This document shows, one piece after another, positions 59,144 through 64,000 of a stretch of 64,000 nt of DNA. This DNA comes from Micromonospora chersina (GTDB lineage Bacteria > Actinomycetota > Actinomycetes > Mycobacteriales > Micromonosporaceae). Made by a program: the position numbers and the translations under genes. The first letter of the stretch is position 1. The number at the start of each line of letters is the position of its first letter. The stretch lies in the NCBI RefSeq assembly GCF_900091475.1, contig NZ_FMIB01000002.1, positions 1,302,001-1,366,000 on the forward strand, written 5' to 3'. The notes under the pieces were generated by a model. That model ran no database searches. It was given only the letters and a program-made list of their open reading frames with translations, and was not told the DNA's origin.

Positions 59144-60295
59144 TCACAGTGGGCTCCGGGGCAGCGCGGGGGTGACCGAGCCGTGGCCGTCCCGGGACAG
59201 GGTGAAGCCGAACCGGTAGCCGCCGTAGGCGAGGTCGTGCTCGACCTGGCGGACGTACCAGAGCCCGTCGTGGCTCCAGCCAGCGCCGCGCATGCCGACC
59301 AGGCCGCGCGGGCGCAGCACCGCCCCGTACCGGGCGCCGTCGGCGCTGCCCTCGGCGACCAGCGCGTCGGCGCTGCGGTCCACCTCGCCCTGCGCGCGGG
59401 CGAAGGCGGAGACCGCGTCGCTGCTGCCCTCGCGCAGCCGGCGCCGCCGCACGTCCCCGGCGTTGGCCAGGGCGAACGGCACGGCGGCCAGCGGCGGCCG
59501 GGTGCTCACCACCGCGGCGACCGGCAGCGTGACTCCGGTACGCCGGTCGTGCACCGCCCCGGTGACGGTGGCCGGCCGGGTCGCCTCGGTGCGGAAGGAC
59601 ACCTCCCGCACGTTGCTGTCCGAGCCCAGGTCGACGGCCAGCGCGGGCTGCGGCAGGCCGAGGCGCACCGGCGGTCCCCAGTAGAACGAGCTGATCCCGG
59701 GCACCGGGCCGGGGTCGACGTAGGTGACGTAGCCGTGCCGCTCGGCCAGTTCGGCCAGGTGTTCCAGGTCGGTGCCGTGCTGGGTGGGGATCCGGTCGAT
59801 CGGCAGCGGCGGGTCGGTGACCGGCGCGGGCAGCGCCTTGGGCAGGATGCCGCGCGCCGCGTACGGGGCGAGGATCTTCAGCACGGTCAGGTAGTCGTCG
59901 AGGGCGGGGTGCTCGACGTCGCGGTCCTCGCGGTCGAGCAGGTTGCCCACGTCCTCGCCGGTGACCGTGAAGGTGGCCCGCCCGGCGCCGGTGCCCGGGT
60001 CGAGCCGGGTCTCGGTGACGATGCCGTCGAAGAGCACCTTCGGCACCACGCCGAAGGTGAGCACCAGCACGACCCGGGCGAACGGCACCAGTGGGCCGGT
60101 CGGCCCGAACGGGCTGTCCACGGCGGCCAGCGGGCCGGCCCGGCCGGCGTCGAAGACCAGGGAGAAGACGCTGCGCTCGGCGTCGCTCTCGGTGACCCGG
60201 GTGGACCGCCAGCGCTGGGCCAGGTCGACCGACAGCGGCAGCGGCACGGTCCGTCCCGCCAGGACAGTGAGCCGCAGCCCGGACCCGAGCAGCAC
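59144..60295 (-). CDS. Hub protein (gpD/late control-like)
   Basis: A 383-residue tail hub protein: a beta-rich N-terminus (VSLVFDAGRAG-type), VVLVLTFGVVPKVLFDGIVTETRLDPGTGAGRATFTVTGEDVGNLLDRED (about 78-127), and TDLEHLAELAERHGYVTYVDPGPVPGISSFYWGPPVRLG, as in P2 gpD/VgrG N-terminal modules. The C-terminus GLWYVRQVEHDLAYGGYRFGFTLSRDGHG closes the typical barrel. GTG 60295 start. It links the tube to the spike. Confidence 0.85.
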   Translation of the reverse strand: MLLGSGLRLTVLAGRTVPLPLSVDLAQRWRSTRVTESDAERSVFSLVFDAGRAGPLAAVDSPFGPTGPLVPFARVVLVLTFGVVPKVLFDGIVTETRLDPGTGAGRATFTVTGEDVGNLLDREDRDVEHPALDDYLTVLKILAPYAARGILPKALPAPVTDPPLPIDRIPTQHGTDLEHLAELAERHGYVTYVDPGPVPGISSFYWGPPVRLGLPQPALAVDLGSDSNVREVSFRTEATRPATVTGAVHDRRTGVTLPVAAVVSTRPPLAAVPFALANAGDVRRRRLREGSSDAVSAFARAQGEVDRSADALVAEGSADGARYGAVLRPRGLVGMRGAGWSHDGLWYVRQVEHDLAYGGYRFGFTLSRDGHGSVTPALPRSPL

Positions 60296-60296
60296 G

Positions 60297-60596
60297 TCAC
60301 ACCCCCGGCAGTGGGATGACGATCAGCTCGCCCTCGGCGTCCGGGCCGGTCAGCGCCTCCGGGTCGAGCGCCCCGTTGGCGTCGGCGATCCGCCACCACG
60401 CGGTGGCGTCGCCCAGGTACCGGTGGCTGACCAGGTCGATCCGGTCCCCGGCGCTCACCCGGTGGGTGGCGGCGGCCCGCACGTCGCGCAGGTCCGGCAG
60501 GGGACGCCGGCGCAGGTAGCGCACCTCCCGCAGGCCGCCGGCGCCGTCGGGCACGGTCGTTCCGGCCACGGGTACGGAGTCGTAGCGCCCGGTCAT
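60297..60596 (-). CDS. LysM-like tail protein X
   Basis: A 99-residue gpX/LysM-type adaptor: YLRRRPLPDLRDVRAAATHRVSAGDRIDLVSHRYLGDATAWWRIADANGALDPEALTGPDAEGELIVIP matches the LysM pattern (THRVSAGDRIDLVSHRYLGDATAWWRIADANG). In phages this subunit joins tube and hub. It is only one base away from each neighbour, so it is tightly co-translated. Confidence 0.82.
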   Translation of the reverse strand: MTGRYDSVPVAGTTVPDGAGGLREVRYLRRRPLPDLRDVRAAATHRVSAGDRIDLVSHRYLGDATAWWRIADANGALDPEALTGPDAEGELIVIPLPGV

Positions 60597-60597
60597 G

Positions 60598-61251
60598 TCA
60601 CGCTCCGGCCAGGTCGGTGACGGCGTCGACGGCGCCGCTGACCGCGCCCACCATGGCGAGGACCTCCTTGGCGACCAGGTGCGCGAGGTAGAGCCCGTAG
60701 CCGACGTCGGTCAGCGACAGGTCGTCGTAGGTGAGCACCTGGGCGGAGACGTCCACGGTCGCCCGGATCGGGCTGAGCGCCGGGTTGAACGCCTGCTCGG
60801 TGACGCCGAGCTGGGTGATCCGCACCGGCACCACCCGCGCCGGCCCCCAGACCAGCACCGCCATGGGCAGCTCCACCGGGAGGATCTCGATGGTCCCGGC
60901 GGCCAGCAGCACCGAGTTGGCGATCACCCGCACGCTGCCCGGGTGCAGCAGCATCTCCAGCACGGACAACTGGGGCAGGACGCCGACGGTGGCGGCCACC
61001 GGATCGCCGGTCTCCAACTGGTCGGCCGCGTCGACATCGACCGTCATGGTGATCGTCTCGGTGGGCGCGCCCCAGGCGCGGTGCGCGTCGGCGGCGCGCT
61101 GCCCGGACTCCCCGCCCGAGCGGGGCGCGATCGTGCGCTGCACCTGGTCCGGGTTGTACTGGAACACCACCACCCGGGACAGCGGCCCCAACGGGTCCAC
61201 CGCGATGATGGCGCCGCGCAGGGTGCGCGGACTGCCCGGGAAGCTGCTCAC
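60598..61251 (-). CDS. CIS tube-domain protein (Pvc7-like hub adaptor)
   Basis: A 217-residue protein: LRGAIIAVDPLGPLSRVVVFQYNPDQVQRTIAPR (the FxYNPxxxxR mark of CIS tube proteins), TETITMTVDVDAADQLETGDPVAATVGVLPQLSVLEMLLHPGS, and VWGPARVVPVRITQLGVTEQAFNPALSPIRATVDVSAQVLTYDDL. The GTG at 61251 is my start; one further upstream (GTG 61290) cannot be excluded and would place the SARP box inside the gene. It is the first gene of the leftward 18-kb operon. Confidence 0.85.
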   Translation of the reverse strand: MSSFPGSPRTLRGAIIAVDPLGPLSRVVVFQYNPDQVQRTIAPRSGGESGQRAADAHRAWGAPTETITMTVDVDAADQLETGDPVAATVGVLPQLSVLEMLLHPGSVRVIANSVLLAAGTIEILPVELPMAVLVWGPARVVPVRITQLGVTEQAFNPALSPIRATVDVSAQVLTYDDLSLTDVGYGLYLAHLVAKEVLAMVGAVSGAVDAVTDLAGA

Positions 61252-61283
61252 GCCGCCGAGGGTCCCGCGGAGCCGTCGCCCCG

Positions 61284-61301
61284 CCGTCACGCCCGCGTCA
61301 C
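61284..61301 (-). promoter_or_regulatory. SARP box before the leftward CIS operon
   Basis: On the minus strand GTGACGC (61301-61295), four bases, GTGACGG (61290-61284): two heptamers at 11-bp period. A possible distal element, CCGTGTC, lies at 61312-61306, one further 11-bp step. The sequence after the last heptamer is similar to the sheath block, with one base fewer. The box lies 32 bases above the chosen start codon. Confidence 0.75.
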
Positions 61302-61313
61302 GCCGGACACGGT

Positions 61314-61349
61314 CGGGCGCGATCCCACCGCTGTTGCGTTTCGCGCCCG
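61314..61349. promoter_or_regulatory. Inverted repeat in the divergent CIS/protease promoter region
   Basis: CGGGCGCGA (61314-61322) and TCGCGCCCG (61341-61349) form 9-bp arms around 18 bases, between the SARP box and the protease gene. It could be an operator for a second regulator, an insulator hairpin or a chance GC repeat. Confidence 0.4.
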
Positions 61350-61396
61350 ATCTCCGATCCATAGATGACAGTGCTGCCCGTGGGAGGAGAGATCAG

Positions 61397-62455
61397 ATGT
61401 CGTTCACCCGGTTACTCGCCGGCACCGCGGTGGTCACCGCACTGGTGGCGGCCGCGGCAACGCCCGCCCAGGCGGCCGTCAACGATGCGTTGTACGACAA
61501 GCAGTGGGGCCTGCGGCAGATCCACGCCGAGCAGGCCTGGGCGACCAGCACGGGAGCGGGCGTGGTCATCGCGGTGGTGGACACCGGCGTCGACCTCGGC
61601 CACCCGGATCTGGCCGCCAAGCTCGTCCCCGGCGCGACCTTCGTCGACTGCGGCCCGGCCTCGTGCGGCAACGGCGACTGGCGCGGCCCCAACGGCGTGC
61701 CCGACACCGGTGACGAGCACGGCACCCACGTGGCCGGTATCGCCGCCGCGGCGACGGGCAACGGTGTCGGTGTCGCCGGCGTCGCCCGCGACGCGAAGAT
61801 CATGCCGATCAAGGTGCTGGAGGCGGGAAGCGGCAGCTTCGCCGACATCGCCGCCGGCATCCGTTACGCGGCCGACCACGGCGCCAAGGTGGTCAACCTC
61901 AGCCTCGGCGCACTGCCCGGCAGCCAGGCCCTCACCCTCACCGGCCTGGAGTCCGCGGCGACCGAGGCGATCGCGTACGCGCAGGCGAAGGGCGTTGCCG
62001 TCATCGCGGCCGCCGGCAACGAGACCGCCCCGCTGTGCGACACCCCGGCCTGGGAGGCCGGGGCGCTCTGCGTCACCGCCACCGACCGCAACGAGGTCAA
62101 GGCGTGGTACTCGAACCTGGGTGTCAAGGCCGACCTGAAGGCCGTCGCCGCGCCCGGCGGTGCCGGCCTCGTCAACTGCGACGACGACATCTGGTCCAGC
62201 GTCCCGGTGGGCGCCGGCGCGGCCACCTGCGGCCAGGGCGACTACGACGCCTACGCCGGCACGTCGATGGCCACGCCGTACGTGTCCGGGGTGGCGGCGC
62301 TGCTCGCCGCCCAGGGGCGCAGCGTGGCCAACATGTACGCGGTGCTGATGTCGACCGCCCGGACCCCGGTCGCGGGTCTGCGTGGCGTCTACACGCCGCT
62401 CTACGGCTGGGGCATCGTCGACGCCCAGGCCGCCGTGGCCGCGCCACGCACCTGA
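61397..62455 (+). CDS. Secreted subtilisin-family serine protease (S8)
   Basis: A 352-residue exported protease. Signal peptide 1-27 (ending AQA). Catalytic triad: Asp62 (IAVVDTGVDLGHPD), His108 (DEHGTHVAGI), Ser290 (GTSMATPYVSG), with oxyanion Asn208 (AAAGNET). There is no obvious prodomain between the signal and catalytic parts, so it is short for the family. RBS GGAGGAG precedes ATG 61397. It is divergent from the CIS operon; any link to the CIS is unproven. Confidence 0.95.
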   Translation: MSFTRLLAGTAVVTALVAAAATPAQAAVNDALYDKQWGLRQIHAEQAWATSTGAGVVIAVVDTGVDLGHPDLAAKLVPGATFVDCGPASCGNGDWRGPNGVPDTGDEHGTHVAGIAAAATGNGVGVAGVARDAKIMPIKVLEAGSGSFADIAAGIRYAADHGAKVVNLSLGALPGSQALTLTGLESAATEAIAYAQAKGVAVIAAAGNETAPLCDTPAWEAGALCVTATDRNEVKAWYSNLGVKADLKAVAAPGGAGLVNCDDDIWSSVPVGAGAATCGQGDYDAYAGTSMATPYVSGVAALLAAQGRSVANMYAVLMSTARTPVAGLRGVYTPLYGWGIVDAQAAVAAPRT

Positions 62456-62509
62456 GGCGGCCGGCGCCCCCGGCCTGAGGAGTCCCACACAGCCAAGCAT
62501 CCTGCCCAT

Positions 62510-62962
62510 ATGCTCGGGGACATGGCGCTCCAGCGGATGGACCACGTCGGCATCGTCGTCGGCGACCTCGAGGCCGCGGTGGCGTTCTTCGTCGAGCTCG
62601 GCATGGAGCTGGAGGGCGAGGCGGCGGTCGAGGGACGGTGGGTGGACCGGGTCAACGGGCTCGACGACGTCCGGGTCGACATGGCCATGTTGCGGACCCC
62701 GGACGGCCACAACAAGGTGGAGCTGACGAGGTTCCGCTCGCCGGCGGCGGTCAGCGCCGAGCCGGCCGTGGCACCGCCGAACACGCTGGGCATCCGCAAC
62801 GTCATGTTCGCCGTCGACGACATCGACGACGTCATCGCCCGCCTGCGCGCCCACGGCGCCGAACTCGTCGGCGAGGTGGAGCGGTACGAGGACATCTACC
62901 GCCTCTGTTACGTCCGCGGCCCCGAGGGCATCATCGTCGCCCTGGCCGAGCAGTTGGGCTGA
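62510..62962 (+). CDS. VOC-superfamily (glyoxalase/dioxygenase-like) protein
   Basis: A 150-residue vicinal oxygen chelate protein: MDHVGIVVGDLEAAVAFFVELGMELEGE, VDMAMLRTPDGHNKVELTRF, IRNVMFAVDDIDDVIARLRAHGAELVGEVERYED, RLCYVRGPEGIIVALAEQLG. The His and Glu metal ligands are in place (His in MDHVG; Glu in KVELT and at the end). ATG 62510 or 62522 can start it; a TATGCT hexamer at 62509-62514 fits leaderless start at 62522. The substrate is unknown. Confidence 0.9.
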   Translation: MLGDMALQRMDHVGIVVGDLEAAVAFFVELGMELEGEAAVEGRWVDRVNGLDDVRVDMAMLRTPDGHNKVELTRFRSPAAVSAEPAVAPPNTLGIRNVMFAVDDIDDVIARLRAHGAELVGEVERYEDIYRLCYVRGPEGIIVALAEQLG

Positions 62963-63011
62963 CGGCTGTCGGAGGGCAGTCCTCACCGGACCTCGTGGGT
63001 ATCGTGCTCGA

Positions 63012-63677
63012 ATGATCTTCGAGCGGGGGCAGACGATCGTCCGCCGGCACCTGTACCCGGACGGCCGGGTCGGCTCGGTGCTGTGCGGGCGGGTGGTCAG
63101 CGATGACGAGCGCGGGCTGGCGCTGTGGGTCGACGTGGGCTCACAGGCCATGCGCCGGGTCGACGCCGCCGGCCGGCCGACCCGGCAACTGTCACTGCTC
63201 ACCGAGCTGCGGATGACCACGATGCACAGCCTGAGCACGTGGCAGCCCTTCCGGACGTTGATGCTGATGCCGCCCGGTGCGGCCCATTCGATCTGGTGGA
63301 GCTGGCGGACCGACGGCGACTTCGACGGCTGGTATGTCAACCTGGAGCGCCCGATCACCCGGTGGGCCGGCGGGGTCGACGTCTACGACCAGGAGCTCGA
63401 CCTGCTCGTCTACCCGGACGGCAGGTGGTCGTGGAAGGACGAGGACGCGTTCGCCGAGTACACCGGCCACCCGGCGTTCTGGGATGAGGCCGAGGCCGCC
63501 GGAGTCCGGGCCGAGGGCGAACGACTGCTTGCCCTGGCCCGTGCGGGGGCCGCACCCTTCGACGGCCGGTGGATGGACTTCCAGCCGGATCCGGCATGGC
63601 GGCCGACGGTGATGCCGCACTGGTGGGAGTTGCCGGCGGACGCCACCTGCTGGGGTCCGGACTACTTCCAGCCCTGA
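63012..63677 (+). CDS. DUF402 family protein
   Basis: A 221-residue protein of the DUF402/FomD-like group: SIWWSWRTDGDFDGWYVNLERPITRWAGGVDVYDQELDLLVYPDGRWSWKDEDAFAEY contains the acidic motif typical for these small metal-dependent nucleotide hydrolases. The C-terminus is WRPTVMPHWWELPADATCWGPDYFQP. Members hydrolyse nucleoside diphosphates or cytidylyl adducts; the natural substrate is not known here. Confidence 0.88.
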   Translation: MIFERGQTIVRRHLYPDGRVGSVLCGRVVSDDERGLALWVDVGSQAMRRVDAAGRPTRQLSLLTELRMTTMHSLSTWQPFRTLMLMPPGAAHSIWWSWRTDGDFDGWYVNLERPITRWAGGVDVYDQELDLLVYPDGRWSWKDEDAFAEYTGHPAFWDEAEAAGVRAEGERLLALARAGAAPFDGRWMDFQPDPAWRPTVMPHWWELPADATCWGPDYFQP

Positions 63678-63686
63678 CAGCGGGCC

Positions 63687-64000
63687 TCAGTGGTCGGCGC
63701 TGGTCGGTCCGGAGTCGGCCACCCAGGTCGGGTGGGCCGCCACGAACGCCGCGACCGTGTCGTCGCGTACCGCGCGCAGCAGTTGCAGGCTGGTGGGGCT
63801 GAGGATCTCGGCGCTGCCGACGCCCGGGACGGTACGGCTGTTGAAGGTGCCGCCGTTGGTCTTGATCGTGGTGATCGCGTCGGGCTTCACGCCGTGCATG
63901 GCGAAGGCCCAGTCGGCGAGGGGGATGCCGCCGTCGTCCACGGTCATCGTGCGGCCGACGGCCGACAGCAGGCCGGGCAGCTTCGTCGGTGAGTCCAGCC
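63687..64000 (-). CDS. LytR-CpsA-Psr (LCP) family protein, C-terminal part (partial)
   Basis: A minus-strand frame runs from the right edge to the stop at 63687, leaving about 104 residues. The segment DSPTKLPGLLSAVGRTMTVDDGGIPLADWAFAMHGVKPDAITTIKTNGG, with DWAFAM and TIKTNGG, matches the end of LCP proteins that transfer glycopolymers to peptidoglycan. The catalytic domain and N-terminal membrane anchor lie beyond the window. Confidence 0.8.
   Translation of the reverse strand, partial: LDSPTKLPGLLSAVGRTMTVDDGGIPLADWAFAMHGVKPDAITTIKTNGGTFNSRTVPGVGSAEILSPTSLQLLRAVRDDTVAAFVAAHPTWVADSGPTSADH

Noticed and set aside
29584..61251. Reading the tail genes as a prophage
   Set aside because: No capsid, portal, terminase, lysis or integrase genes and no att-like repeats; DUF4255, Pvc15-like ATPase and DUF4157 are eCIS marks.

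Overview
The window is very GC-rich DNA with strong third-position G/C bias, frequent GTG starts, four-base GTGA/ATGA gene overlaps, a TIGR03086-type (mycothiol-linked) protein, SARP regulators and long secreted proteins. This fits a filamentous actinomycete. Micromonosporaceae is my best guess, inferred from style and not proven. I see no tRNA, rRNA, CRISPR array, integrase or insertion sequence.

Left part (1-25.8 kb): accessory metabolism. A secreted gamma-glutamyltransferase is followed by an ArsR/SRPBCC/TIGR03086 operon. Next comes a LacI-regulated catabolic block (3.5-13.8 kb): enolase-superfamily enzyme, LacI repressor, an NMT1-type ABC importer (permease, lipoprotein, ATPase), a Gfo/Idh dehydrogenase, a DUF993 protein, a TIM-barrel isomerase and glycerate kinase, mostly coupled by short overlaps. 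A cold-shock gene, a small-gene pair and a YciI gene follow. A second LacI system (16.6-23.4 kb) controls secreted ThuA, sorbosone-dehydrogenase/DUF1080 and LamG proteins through a perfect 32-bp palindrome. Then come housekeeping-type singletons, including a DksA/TraR zinc-finger gene with a terminator-like hairpin in its leader.

Central and right part (26.6-61.3 kb): a contractile injection system (CIS, phage-tail-like, eCIS type). Two convergent overlapping SARP regulators, two small unknown proteins and a rightward operon lie on the left: sheath, tube, zinc-ribbon baseplate chaperone candidate, proline-rich protein, DUF4255 cap, AAA+ ATPase. About 6.6 kb of unrelated genes then intervene (GNAT, exo/endonuclease-fold, MarR/FMN reductase, TetR/SDR, DinB). 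A leftward 18-kb operon follows: CIS tube-domain protein, LysM/gpX, gpD hub, gpV spike, PAAR-like tip, gp25, two J-type baseplate proteins, tail protein I-like, DUF6519 beta-helix protein, and a 1533-residue DUF4157 protein with hydrophobic middle and a putative PD-(D/E)xK nuclease tail. No lysis, capsid, integrase or clear tail-fibre genes are present, so this is a domesticated injection machine and not a prophage.

The most striking signal is a shared operator: direct heptamers GTGACGG/C repeated at exactly 11-bp period (4-bp spacers), the arrangement known for SARP activators. It lies upstream of both CIS operons, of the second SARP gene and of a small unknown gene. It ties these transcription units into one regulon and nominates unknown proteins as CIS parts.

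Right edge (61.4-64 kb): a secreted subtilisin-like protease, a VOC protein, a DUF402 protein and a truncated LytR-CpsA-Psr gene.
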